Shown piece after piece: positions 11,091 through 22,233 of a stretch of 64,000 bases of DNA. The notes beneath the pieces are model-generated. The model did not search any database, was not told the origin of the DNA, and saw only the letters and a list, made by a program, of their open reading frames with translations. Source of the stretch: Aedes albopictus (lineage: Eukaryota > Arthropoda > Insecta > Diptera > Culicidae); NCBI RefSeq assembly GCF_035046485.1, contig NC_085137.1, positions 476,495,396 through 476,559,395 of the forward strand. The letters are read 5' to 3'. The position numbers were made by a program, and so were the translations under genes. Numbering within the stretch: the first letter of the stretch is position 1; the number at the start of each line of letters is the position of its first letter.

Positions 11091-11886
11091 GAGTTTATCT
11101 TGCAAAATCATATAAAAGCAAGAATCTCTCCAAGAATCCGTCCAGGAATTCCTCAAGAATATACTCCACGATATATTCCAGAAATTCGTCCAGCAAGTAT
11201 TCTAGTAATTTCTTCAGGAACTCATACAGAAATTTCTCCAGGATTTACTCTACGAATTCCTCCTGGAATTACTACAGGAATAACTCTAGGAATTGTTCCG
11301 CAAAATACTCCAGTAATTCCTATAAGAGATATTTCAGAAATTCCTCCAGGATATACTCCAAAAAATTGTCCAGGAATTCAAGCAGGATTTCCTCCAAGAA
11401 TTATTCCAAGAAGTACTTTAGGAATTCCTAAAAGGAGTATTCCAGAACTTTTTTCCGAAAATAAAAATTTTAAAAATTACTTCGAACATTCCTCCAGAAA
11501 CACCTCAAGGAAATCCTTCAGGAATTCCTTAAGGAAATCCTCAGGAATTCATCTAAGAATCCTCCAAGGATAATTCTTTTGAAATTCCTTCACAACATGA
11601 ATTCTTCCAGAAAGTACTCCAGGAATTCCTTCAGGTTTTTCTTCAGAAATTTCTACAAGAAATTCTTTAAGAAATTCCTGAAAGATCTTGTAGGAGTTCT
11701 TGAAGGAATTCCTGTAAGAATTTTCCAAGCAATTCCTTGAGAAATTCCTGGAGAGATTCTTGGTGGAATTCTTGAAAGAACTCTTGAAGGTATTCCTGAA
11801 GTAATTCATGGAAGGGAATTTTGGAAGAAGTTCTGGAATGTTGGAGAAATTGTTGGAAACAATCTTGGAGGAATTTTTGGAGAACT
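11091..11886. repeat. GAATTCC array with internal polarity switch
   Basis: From 11091 to about 11650 the units read CCAGGAATTCCTCC (minus polarity). From about 11690 to 11880 they read TTGAAGGAATTCCTG (plus polarity). The two halves therefore meet head to head. The 180-codon and 128-codon frames starting at 11031 and 11045 run into this repeat and are rejected as genes. Confidence 0.75.
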
Positions 11887-13190
11887 TCCTGTGCGCTTTA
11901 GGTTAACCGTGAGCAAGTGGGGGCTGTGGGAATTCACACGCACTTTTGCACTTTGACGTTACGCGACGAGTGACGACGACGCGGGTGGCTATGATTTGCC
12001 ATGCCTACTGCGATCACAAGATGTGCCATGCGTCGTTGCCGACTGGTACATATGTATATTGCTTTTTTCACTGAAAATTTTCCTTGCTTAGCTGAACAAC
12101 ATGACGTTTTCTTCCAGCGAAGGCTTACGCGATACAGAAAATCGCTGAATTTCACACTAACACTGCAGAAAATGTGTCAACAATAACTCAATACACATGC
12201 ATTTTCAGCGAAAAGATCTATTTGCGTGACAACATTCCACTCCCATGACTACCGGGCGGCCGCCGTCAAATATCAGGATTGCCAACTGTCCGGCGACTGC
12301 CGTCAGTTTTCTTTGTCGCCGAATCTGGCGCTGGGTCTTCGGCGCGGAAAGCCAAAGGTGGGAATAAAATTTTGGGGTTTGCGCGCAATATTAGTTTGAA
12401 TCCACTATAACACATCCACCCTCCTCTAAGAAGTAGAAGTTTTTTTTTTTGAAAAAAATATGTAAATTTCATACCACAATATGAAATTGTCCCATCAACT
12501 TAACGACAGGATAGATGTATCATGAAAGGGTTCGGATTTCATATTTTCTGGAGACTGATTTACTTTTACAGATTTCATTATAGTTTTAAATGTTCTCGCT
12601 TAATAAATAACACTGGATGAGAGTGCATAAAATTAAACTTGCCTCTCACTGCTTCTAATTTATTATTCCTACATTACGTACGCTAGGCGGCTATTCAGTA
12701 CTTCAGAAACCTGAATCTTCAGGATGTTTTGTTGTTCTTGACCCGCTATGGTAAATTACCCATTGTGGTATGCTTATGCGTTATTACAGTGTCCTTTTCA
12801 GGAAGCTGTTTTAACCCGTTATGGTACGCTTATGCGTGTATAACGATCCTATTCCTCTACCTGTATTTTCCCTGTCCTATCATTTTTACCTTCCCTTCTA
12901 CCTCAGGTAAACATATATTAGTATGCATCCACTATCACCAGGGAATGAAATTATCGATCACGATCGCGATTATAGAAAACTCTCTCACACGCATTATCGG
13001 CGAAAAAAGACGTGCGATAAATTCAGACCCGGTTTTCTCCCGAGAATGTGTTCTCGCTCGTTCCGCAGCGCCGAAAACGGATTATCGCCAGCAATGAAAA
13101 GAAGGCTGGTTTGCTCTCTGCGCTTTGTTCGCCTTTCCGTCTGGCCGTCGCCACCAAAGGTAGCTTTTATGAATCAAATTTCTTCCTCCT
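11887..13190. other. Low-copy DNA
   Basis: Mixed sequence with no confirmed gene. A GC-rich stretch at 12250-12380 includes CGGGCGGCCGCCG. Near 12740-12840 two imperfect direct copies of a phrase of the form ACCCGYTATGGTA...TGCTTATGCG occur about 78 bp apart. Short frames have no recognisable domain. Confidence 0.4.
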
Positions 13191-13194
13191 TTCG

Positions 13195-13300
13195 AGCAGC
13201 TTGTGTGGTCGCGTGGTTATGGTGCGCGCTAAGAAACATTTTTGTGGAGGGTCTAGGTTTGAATCCCATTGGCGGCACAATTTTTGTTATTTGCCTCCTG
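13195..13300 (+). mobile_element. tRNA-like SINE head
   Basis: TGTGTGGTCGCGTGGTTATGG resembles a tRNA D-arm/A box, and about 40 bases later GGTTTGAATCCC matches a B box. Spacing and order fit an RNA polymerase III promoter of a tRNA-derived SINE. The acceptor stem does not pair well, so it is not a functional tRNA. Confidence 0.45.
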
Positions 13301-13509
13301 ATAATTATCGCGATAACCGGCAAGGTGGATAAAGTTGGATAGCGAAAATGGCAAGAGCGATTTTCAGTTTTCGGCTATCTTTGGTCGTTGACAACAGCAG
13401 CGAACGATAAACATTTCTCGCTGGAAAAAGAATCGTTGAATTGTTCGGTTGCTCGGAAAATGCCAATTTTCGTCTCAATTTTCTGATAATTCCATTCCCT
13501 GACTATCAC

Positions 13510-13735
13510 ACACTTCCTGATGGGTTCTTAGAGGAATTCTTAATAGAATTCTCGGAGGAATTCTGGGACAAAGTCTCGGAGCAATTCCTGGAGGAATTCT
13601 CGAAGGAATCCCTGGAGTTGTCCCAGATATATTTTGTTGAGGAATTTCTGAAGGTTTACTAAATAATCTTGGAGGTATTCACGAAGGTTTTTCTGCAGTA
13701 TTTTTAAATGAATTCTTTAAGCAATATCTTGGAAG
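13510..13735 (+). repeat. GAATTCC array, left part
   Basis: Plus-polarity units such as GGAGGAATTCTCGGAGG. The array continues at 15040 after an inserted 1.3-kb element, so the two parts were once one block. Confidence 0.75.
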
Positions 13736-15039
13736 TAAAGCCTGCGCACTTTAGAATCGGTACGCTTTCTACCGGCTGCAGATCAAAAACGGTTTAACCT
13801 AGAAAAAAATGTTGTAAAAAGCAAATGAAGCTTATTCATTGTTTTTTGTAGGAAAAATATGAAAAAGTCAGTTTTTATTTCTTCAAGATAAAATTTTGAC
13901 CTGATTGTGAAATTTATGCCATTTTATTCTGCACAAACCAATGATCGTCAATGTTTTTAAATTTCACAGTTTACGGGCTGATATTTCAAGAAGAAACAAC
14001 ATTGTACTCATCAAACATATGCTTAAAACAAGTTACGACATTAAACTCTTAATAAATATGGTTCACAAGACTATAATAAACTTATAGCCTTATTGTCCAT
14101 TCACACTATATTCAAAAAATAATTTTACTCAAACTAATTTTTTATGAAAAAATATATTCTGAGATCGTTTTTTTGGATCTACAATTCCCCAATTCAAGTG
14201 GCCCAACTTAATTCATATCGAAACCTGGATTATGTTTGGAATTATTAGCAGTTTTCCCTCACAGTAGTCGGAAATTAACAGTCACAAGACTAACTCCTCA
14301 TAATTAGCCTAAAATAAGATAGTTTTCATGGATAAAACACTGAAAACCATATAGATTATGGAACTATAGATGTGATTCTATGATCACAAATGAAAAACTT
14401 CTGAGTAGATTCAGTTTTATTCAAAAAATCGTTAGATATTTCACGCTATCAAAACACATCCAATGAATTTCGTCAGCAATAGTCCATACAGCTTTCGAGC
14501 CACGATTATTTATATTGTTCTGCATCAAATCATTGGTTTCTTGTATACCAATACTATTCGTATAGTATCCTTCCCGTATGCGTATTTGCCGAACTAAAGC
14601 TTATGCGAAAACAACTTTTTTGACCTTAAATATCTGTGCAAGTCTTTGATTTTCCATAAAACCCTTCAAAGGCTCACCATAGCTATATTGGAAATTTTAA
14701 AACACTCATGGAATATCTTACCTCCTTTAATCAACAATCATAATACCAAGAACTATTCTATACTGCGTAATTGGTGGGTTTGATAATTATATATTCCTAC
14801 ACAAATCTTGAATCTGACATTGATTGGTTTTTGCTCAATGTGTGCAGAAAAAACTGGCACTATTTACGAATTCAGATTAATAGTTCATCTAAAAATATTA
14901 AAACAGCAAATTTTATATTTTTCCTACAAACTACAATATATAAGCTTCAATTGCTTCTAACAACACTTTTTTCCTAGTGACACCGTTTTTGAGCGGCAGC
15001 CGGTTGAAAGTGTACCGATTCTAAAGTGCGCAGGCTTTA
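13736..15039. mobile_element. TA-flanked 1.3-kb inverted-repeat element (Tc1/mariner-sized)
   Basis: The element (13738-15037) is 1300 bp, bounded by TA on each side, with inverted ends AAGCCTGCGCACTTTAGAATC. The homology of the ends continues imperfectly for about 70 bp through ACCGGCTGC. TA duplication and a length of 1.3 kb fit the Tc1/mariner superfamily. The interior is AT-rich and shows no transposase frame or DDE motif that I can read, so it is either a fully decayed mariner or a non-autonomous relative. It splits a GAATTCC array. Confidence 0.7.
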
Positions 15040-16015
15040 TTTGTAGAGAAATTTCTGAAAGGATTCTTGGTAGAAATCATTAAGGGGCCTTCGGTGAAAT
15101 TATTGGGGAAGGTGCTGTAAGATTTTTTGAAGGAATTCCAGGAGGGATTCTTGGACGAATTCTAGGCAGATGTCTTGGAGGAATTCCTGGATGAATTCTT
15201 GGAGAAATTTCCTGAGGAATTCTCGGAGGACTTCCTGTTGGAATTCCAAGAAGAATTTATTAAGGAATTCCTGAAAGAGTTCCTGGAGGAATTCCTGAAA
15301 AACATCCTGGAGGACTTCCTGAAAGAGTTGCCGAAGGAATTTCGGGCGCAATTCTTTAACAATTTTCGGAAGAATTTCTGGGGAAATCCCTGAAGGAATT
15401 CTCGGACGAATTCTTACAGTAATTCCAGGAGTATTTTCTTGAGGAATTATCCTGGTTTCCTGAAGGCTCCTGGAGGTATTCATGAAGAAATTTCTGGAGG
15501 AATTCTTGAAAAAAATTAATAAAAAATCCCTGGAGGAATTCTGGAAGAATTCTTCGAGGCATTCCTGAAGAAGTTCCTGGAAAAAAATCTGTTGGAATTC
15601 CTTCGAAAATTTCTTCACGAATTCCTGAAGAAAATTCTGGAGAAACGTCTGAGAGTAATCTCGGATGAATCTCTGGATTAATTTCTGGAAGAATTTATGG
15701 ACGATTTCCTGCGGGTTTCTGGAGAAATTCTTCGAGGAATTCCTGGAGAAACTGTTGGAGGAATTCCTGTGGCAATGCTTGGAGAATTTCCTGGAAGAAG
15801 TTTATGAGGATTTCCTGGAGGTATTATTGTGGGAATTTCTGGTAGATTTCTAAAAGGAACTCCTGGAAAAAAATCGAGGAATTTCTTGAAAAATTCCTGG
15901 AGGAATTTTTCCAGGAATTATTTACAGATATTCTTGGTATGTACCAGGAAAGATTCCTTGAGAAATACTTGGCGAAAATCTCGAAGGTATTCTTTAAGGA
16001 TTTTTTGGAAGAGCT
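15040..16015 (+). repeat. GAATTCC array, right part
   Basis: Continuation of the array from 13510-13735. This is the best-preserved stretch in the window, with near-regular units CTGGAGGAATTCCTGAAAG between 15170 and 15330. Opposing frames of up to 172 codons exist here because the unit lacks stop codons in several frames. They are not genes. Confidence 0.8.
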
Positions 16016-16745
16016 ACACCGATAAAGTAAAGAGATACAAGACTAGAGTTTGTGGATTTTAAAGGTCCCAATTCCAGAATAGTTTGGATTATGTAGATCA
16101 CCAAGTGAATGTTACTTAGTTATCAGAATTGCACTCCCTCCGAGGCTCTAAGAATAACGTAGATTATGTTCCGCGAGCATTCGCTATAATAAAAAATATC
16201 CTAAGATTCACAGATATTGCGATGCGACCCACACTCTAAAATATATTGGGTCCATTTGCATGCTAGTGGACACCTAAATAGCAACACATAGAGATACTCG
16301 TAATATTATGAGGTGCAACAGACACAATCATGAAAGAATTATGCCGATAGAGTGAACAGAAACAAGAGTAGAGCCTGTAGACCTTGAGGGTCCTAATTCC
16401 AAAATAGTTTGGAAAGCCTGAACTATTCCATGAATATACCAAAAGCATTATAGTTGTGCACTGAATCTCCATTAGCAGTATAAACTACATTCCACGAACA
16501 TTTTTTTACAATTTAAGCATGATCTAGTATGTAGAAGTCTTCACCCAAACTTCATAGTGTTTTGAAGGCCATTTGTATTTCAAGGAATGTCCAACTACCA
16601 CAGAATCGAGTTGCTCGTAGCATTGCGAGGTCTAATGGACATCAACGTGGCTAAATTTCTTGAATTCCAGTAGTTTTGATGACCTAGATCACCCAACTCA
16701 TGTACCATGAATTTTCTAGGAGTGCATTGAGGAGAATTTTAAGGA
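16016..16745. repeat. Degenerate ~300-bp-period satellite
   Basis: A block resembling AAGAGTAGAGCCTGTAGACC followed by TCCAGAATAGTTTGGA recurs at about 16030, 16365 and, more diverged, 16635. Each copy is followed by TGACCTAGATCACC-like and CATGAATATACC-like segments. Two clear and one weak unit give a period of about 300-330 bp. No coding content is visible. Confidence 0.55.
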
Positions 16746-18110
16746 AAATGATTTATTTCAATCACAATTTGTGCAAACTGTGAAGTTCAAATTAACGCAA
16801 CCATCTTTTGCGAACGTGATCTTTTGTTCACATTTTTTTTTTGTTGATTTGCATCGTTTAAGGTTGAAAACCAACTATTCTTTATTGGACCAACGAACCT
16901 AACCTGAAAATGACTGACAACAAACTCTCAGGTCGACAGATGTAACGTGAGCATGAAAAGGACGGCAACAAGATCGATAAAGTAGAATTCCTCCAGAGAT
17001 TCGTAAAGGTATTTCTGCACGTATTCCTCTAGAGATTTCTTCAAGGATTTCTCCATAAATTCCTTCCACAATTTGTAACTGCCGATGATGCCCACGCGTC
17101 TGGGGCATGGACGTCCGCACGCCCTAGGCCAGCTCACCTCTATCGATCTCAGGGCCGACAATTAACACTAGAGAATACTCACCTTTAGACCACTCTGACG
17201 ACTTAAATCCGTTTCACCTCAAACCGCCTTCTTTAGTGCATGCAAAAGGGACTACGCGACACAAGTAAAATTGATTTTTTATGACCTATTATTTATTGAA
17301 AACTCTAAATCTTGGTGGCCTAGCTTTAAAACACTCAACTCACGGTTCTCGACGATTCTCGGTGACTCGCTGGGCTGTTGTCGGGTACCACGTGTCCTGT
17401 GGATGCGTCACGTGGCCGCGGGAGGTGGGAATCCGATGACTTGGCTTGAGGGTGGCGGGAATAACTTGCCACAGTTCTCAGGAGCGCTTGAGTTGGCCGT
17501 ATTTCGACGGACGGCCGATGGAACACCTGGGAGGTCCCAGTGCCGATAGTTCGGAGATCGTCTACCACTAGCACTCTTCAACACGTGTCGTTTAGGTCCT
17601 TGAACCTTCACGGAAACTCACTACACGGTTGGAATTCTGTGAATCACGATACTCAGTCGCAAGGTAACACTCTTTGACGATTAGCGAGCTGATATTGTAA
17701 CGTGTCACTAACTATCACTTAGAACAGGCTTAGCCTGAATATAACTTTTGAAATAGCACTCTGTACACTTTTCGATGCTTCCCAGGATTAAGAGCTCTCA
17801 TGGTGGGTGCAGAGGGTTTTTATCCCCTTTGGGTAGATTTCCCTCCTATCGGATGAGGCATAGGTTCCACGCATACATAATTTCCCAATAAGAATTGTAT
17901 TCCTTCCTCACACATTGCTGGCTTCGAAGAATTGAGTGCTGGTCTTGGTTACAAGATGAAAATAGCCGAGTATGCGAGTCGAGCTAACGCTACCTATCTT
18001 CGAATGCCCTATCTGATTTTTTCATTTTATTCCATGGGCAATACGGTTCTAAAATATGCATTTTAATCGATATTATTTTAACAATTCAAAATTTCCTTTT
18101 GCATGAGATT
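16746..18110. other. Low-copy DNA with a small GAATTCC patch
   Basis: A short patch of the minisatellite lies at 16985-17065. The remainder (17070-18110) is moderately GC-rich, low copy and without a domain I can name. It lies on the 3' side of the minus-strand Ty3/gypsy fragment and could include its LTR, but I find no matching second LTR in the window. Confidence 0.35.
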
Positions 18111-18200
18111 TACATTTACTAGCATTGGTGTTATGATCATAAAACAATGCACACCAAAGGGCATATTTTATGGTGGAAACTTCTTCGAAGGTTACAATGT
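18111..18200 (-). repeat. 85-bp direct repeat, copy 1
   Basis: About 85 bp around TTGGTGTTATGATCATAA and GTGGAAACTTCTTCGAAGG recur at 22141-22233 in the same orientation with roughly 8 differences. On the minus strand both copies encode TFEEVSTIK and YDHNTN in the same frame. The copies bracket the Ty3/gypsy pol fragment. Origin is unresolved: retroelement edge or separate interspersed repeat. Confidence 0.6.
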
Positions 18201-18632
18201 CCTCCTCCTCGGGGAAAAATTACTCAGTTTGGGTAATTTTTCTTTAATTATACCTAGTTTATAGTCAATTCCAACAATCTTTACACCTGTGGGTAGTAGG
18301 TCCGGATCAAAAAAAATATTAATAACCATTGTTTTAAGGTTCTTTTGGATACACATTTGTTTTTAGATCTTCAGTGGTTACGATACGATTTATTCATTCT
18401 ATTTATCCTTTTCTGAGAAAACCTGTCTCTCTATCAAAGTGCGTTCAATTATACTCCCTCACTCCTTGAGGAACGCTAATACTCGGTACGGTACGTTTCC
18501 TGATTACTAGTGCATTCAATATTACTTCATTCATACTTTCATTCATCTGTCTTTCAAACGGGTATCCTTTACACTATCATCCATTCTCGTTCATTCACAC
18601 ATTCGCGCGACTTTAACCTAACTTACTACTAC

Positions 18633-20243
18633 CTGTACATTAGGCTGCGGCTTATTTTTCAAAAGTTGTTGAAACCTGGAATTCGTAAGCTCTTTTGGAT
18701 TCAAATGACACAAAAAGAGAAACCTCTGAGTTTAAGCCAAAAATATTGAGATTTAGAGGTCGCGCAATCGCTTCAAAGTCGAATTTTCGAGTAATAAAAA
18801 GGTGTTTTCACTTCAAGTGCCATAACTTTCTCAATTTTCAATCGATTTTTAATCTTTTTTTATGAATTTCTCACAAATTAAATTTCGAATAAACTCGTAA
18901 AACATCATTTTTTTTCCAAAGTCACGCAAAATATAAGTTATTGAAGATTTAATTCATTTTTTTTTCTTCTTTTTACAAAAAAATTTAACTTTAGGGCCCT
19001 ATAACTTTTTAACCGTTTAGCCAATTTTAAATTTTTTAGCTTGCTTTTGTAGATATTTTTATTGGCTATCTTTGTCCTAAACAAACTTTTCATCAAAGTA
19101 GTCATTTTTATGATACTTTTCACCAAAAACTGCCAAAATATGCCTTAAAACTTGATTTATTCATGCAAAATTGGAGTTTTTGACGATTATTCGCAATTTT
19201 TACTCGTAACCAGATACTTAGCCTCATATTTAGGGATATGGAACACATTGGAGGGTTTTTTTTTCAAATTTTTTTTCTCGCATTTCGAACATGAAAATAT
19301 TTTTTGATTCAGAACACTCCAAAAACTGAAGTTTAAGGCTTCCATATGATAATCGAGAATATTTTTTTTCACTTTGAGCCCGAAACTAAGCATGAAAACT
19401 ATTAAAATTTTCTTTACTATTACTTTAGAGCTTTTAGTAGAACTTGTTACTTCAGACTCTAGTTTAATTTAAAAACACTTCACTAATACTTTACTTTTGC
19501 AAAAGAAAATAAAAAATGAATAACTCTTTTAAAGAAAAACTAGAAAGGACGAGCAAATTCCTTTTAATTCTACTACTGTGTGTAGAATTAAAAGGAATTT
19601 GCTCGTCCTTTCTAGTTTTTCTTTAAAAGAGTTATTCATTTTTTATTTTCTTTTGCAAAAGTAAAGTATTAGTGAAGTGTTTTAAAATTAAACTAGAGTC
19701 TGAATTAAAATTTTGCCAAAATTCTGATTTTTCCAATAAAATACGTGTTTCTGAATGGTTTTTGGTATTTATCTATTTTGAAACGTTTTTTTAAAGGTAC
19801 ACTTTATTCACAGCATTCTTAGGCAACAAAAATATCTACAAAAGCAAGCTAAAAAATTTAAAATTGGTCAAACGGTTAAAAAGTTTTAGGACTCTAAAGT
19901 TAAAAATTTTTGTAAAAAGAAGAAAAAAATGAATTAAATCTTCAAAAACTCATATTTTGCGTGACTTTGGAAAAAAATGATGTTCTACGAGTTTATTCGA
20001 AATTTAATTTGTGAGAAATTCATAAAAAAAGATAGCAAATTGGTTGAAAATTATGGCACTTGAAGTGGAAACACCTTTTTATTACTCGAAAATTCGACTT
20101 TGAAGCGATTGCGCGACCTCTAAATCTCAATATTTTTGGCTTAAACTCAGAGGTTTCTCTTTTTGTGTCATTTGAATCCAAAAGAGCTTACGAATTCCAG
20201 GTTTCAACAACTTTTGAAAAATAAGCCGCAGCCTACTGTACAT
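18633..20243. mobile_element. 1.6-kb foldback element, 8-bp TSD
   Basis: The element (18641-20235, 1595 bp) begins TAGGCTGCGGCTTATTTTTC and ends in the inverse. The 8-bp direct repeat CTGTACAT flanks it (18633-18640, 20236-20243). The arms fold back over hundreds of bases and meet near 19580 in a tight loop around CTACTGTGTGTAG. The left arm is about 280 bp longer than the right, so one arm has lost (or gained) an internal block. There is no transposase. An 8-bp duplication is compatible with hAT or P-type elements. Confidence 0.82.
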
Positions 20244-20790
20244 TGACTAATTCTAAAAGATCTCTAATTACTCCTGGATCATAGACGCAATCGTCTTATG
20301 GTGAAACTTAATCAATCGCTAATTAAGTTAAAACAAAGGCTGGTCCATTTCGGACGCAGACAAAAACTTAATTTGATTTTGTGAAGAAATTCAAATTCTG
20401 TGCTCGATTCGAACTCATGACCATAATATGCGAGGGATGTGAGCCGATATTCAAATTCGAACAATCGAAACGATCTATCAAACTAATGACAATCGTTCAA
20501 TCTTGTTTGGTATATCAAAACAACTTCTACTTTTCATCTTACTAGGAAAAATGTGAAAATTTTATTGCTTTCGAAGGAAATCGTGACACGGTTTTCGATC
20601 ATTCTAATGTTTCTAACGCTTGTTCTCGTTTGTTTATTTTTAGTTTGTTGCTGAAGCGTTGGATCCTGACGAGTTTGAAGATTGATATGGTTCGCACAGA
20701 AAACGAATGGTCAAGTTTATCCGAGGATTATTGCTGAATCTCTTCGCCTTTGTAATAGCCAAGATTCATCCATATGCAAATTAAGCAGGT
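20244..20790. other. Sequence downstream of Ty3/gypsy pol (minus sense)
   Basis: No frame is maintained here. On the minus strand this follows the integrase stop, so it may be the 3' non-coding part of the retroelement. I cannot see LTR ends or a polypurine tract with certainty. Confidence 0.35.
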
Positions 20791-21545
20791 TTAAGATGAG
20801 ATGCATGCCAAATGTCTGAGATTGTATCTTTGCTTTCCAGACTCGTGAGCATCTTTGAGATTCTTTTCTACAATAACGTAGATTTTCTCGAACAACTTCC
20901 TTTGGGTGTCGGAACGTTGCTCAAGGGTTTGATCCGGATCGGCTGGTGGGTTCTTATGATCGAATCCTTTTACAAACAGTTCGTGACCGTGTGTGATGAA
21001 AAAGGGAGTCATCTTAGTCACAGAATGAACTGAGGAATTTAAAATAGTTTCTATTTCTGATAGTTTAGAATCCCACAATCGTTGGTCTTCTTTTACCCGC
21101 TCAACGGGGTTCGCTTGACAGTGGTACTTGGCGTTAAGCCAGTGCCGAATATTGAAGCGTTCAAGAAGAAGCTTGAATTCTTTCGATAGAAAGCACGAGG
21201 CGTTGTCCGTTATGATTACTTCAGGTGTAGAATTCCTGAAGAACCACTGATCGCGAACGATTGTGCATAATGAGGCACTGTCGATCTTGCGCACAGGAAT
21301 TAGCATGATCCACTTACTGAAAAGATCTAATATGACCAGAATATGTTGGTGTCCTTTCTTGCTACGTGGTAAGGGACCAATGAAATCTATCGCTATTATC
21401 TGCCACGGGTGCTTCGTGATTCTTTGGTCACCCATAAGAGGGACAACAGGCACGGAAGCACCTTTGACTTCCTTACAAGTCGTACAATTTTGTATGTACT
21501 CGCGAACTTCGTTGGCAAGTCCTGGCCAGAACTAACGTTGTCTTA
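20791..21545 (-). pseudogene. Ty3/gypsy integrase fragment
   Basis: The minus-strand frame encodes the integrase part of a Ty3/gypsy polyprotein, which inserts retroelement cDNA into host DNA. Visible are the end of the zinc-binding region (QNCTTCKEV, just upstream of the first ATG of the frame), then the catalytic core: first Asp in IIAIDFIGPLPRSKKGH, second Asp in EVIITDNASCF, and Glu in QANPVERV. The C-terminal part ends YNLRHLACISS. A stop codon replaces one residue directly before FWPGL near 21535 and the join to the upstream RNase H frame is shifted, so the protein is broken. Confidence 0.88.
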
Positions 21546-22140
21546 TCCGATCAATGCATTGTCTACTCCAAGATGCATTGACCCGTCGTGGTTTTCACGA
21601 ATAATGTTTTCCCGATCTAAGGCAGGTGGAACATATTTCCACTCATACCGATGATCGTAGGGTAGGTTCGGAGTTGAAACGAACTTAAAAAGATTTCCAT
21701 CTTCAATTCGATAGTCCACATTGTCATCAGGGTTATTTTTGACCTCTTCTAAGATTTTATCGTACCAAGCTGACGTGGAACGAGTCGTAACCACTCCTAC
21801 GCTTCTGGAAAGAGCATCTGGGACGATGTTGTCCCTTCCCTTCCTATGTTGAATGGTCATGTCGTATTGCTGCAAGGTTAAACACCACCTACTACAGCGG
21901 GAAGCGGTTTTCCACTTTGTGGTCATAATATGTAATAGGGCTGACGAGTCCGTTATTAAGGTAAAGTGGGCGCCTTCGACATACCCGCGGAATGCTTCGA
22001 TGGCTAATAAAGCCGCTAGCGTCTCCTTCTCGCACGCATGATAGTTGCGTTGCGGGGTGGTTAACTTATGCGAAAAATAGGCTATTACTCGCTCAGAGCC
22101 ATCTTGCTCTTGGGTAAGAATACCGGCTGCAGCACCCACG
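21546..22140 (-). pseudogene. Ty3/gypsy RNase H and linker fragment
   Basis: The minus-strand frame contains the RNase H domain that degrades the RNA strand during reverse transcription: NVGAAAGILTQEQDGSERVI, YFSHKLTTPQRNYHACEKET, FTLITDSSALLHI and GRDNIVPDALSR. The linker to integrase follows, with HLGVDNALIG before the stop. The reverse transcriptase that should precede it is absent: upstream of about 22140 the frame passes into an 85-bp repeat and then the GAATTCC array. The element is 5'-truncated, and one frameshift near 21555 separates it from the integrase frame. Confidence 0.88.
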
Positions 22141-22233
22141 TTTCTTTTACATATACTAACATTGGTGTTATGATCATAAGGCAAAGTACACCAAAGGGCA
22201 GATTTTATGGTGGAAACTTCTTCGAAGGTTACA
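22141..22233 (-). repeat. 85-bp direct repeat, copy 2
   Basis: Second copy of the repeat described at 18111-18200. It joins directly to the RNase H fragment on its left and to the GAATTCC array on its right, so both junctions are probable rearrangement points. Confidence 0.6.

Noticed and set aside
11031..11573. 180-codon frame (IPPGYTPKN-like)
   Set aside because: Collagen-like appearance comes from tandem repeats. No signal peptide or real Gly-X-Y pattern.
13195..13300. A functional tRNA gene
   Set aside because: Pol III-like boxes are present but acceptor and anticodon stems do not pair convincingly. Same conclusion for 5050, 32300, 38060 and 38640.
15100..15618. 172-codon minus-strand frame rich in Glu/Phe/Gln
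   Set aside because: It is the GAATTCC minisatellite read in one frame. Similar frames exist on the other strand at the same place.
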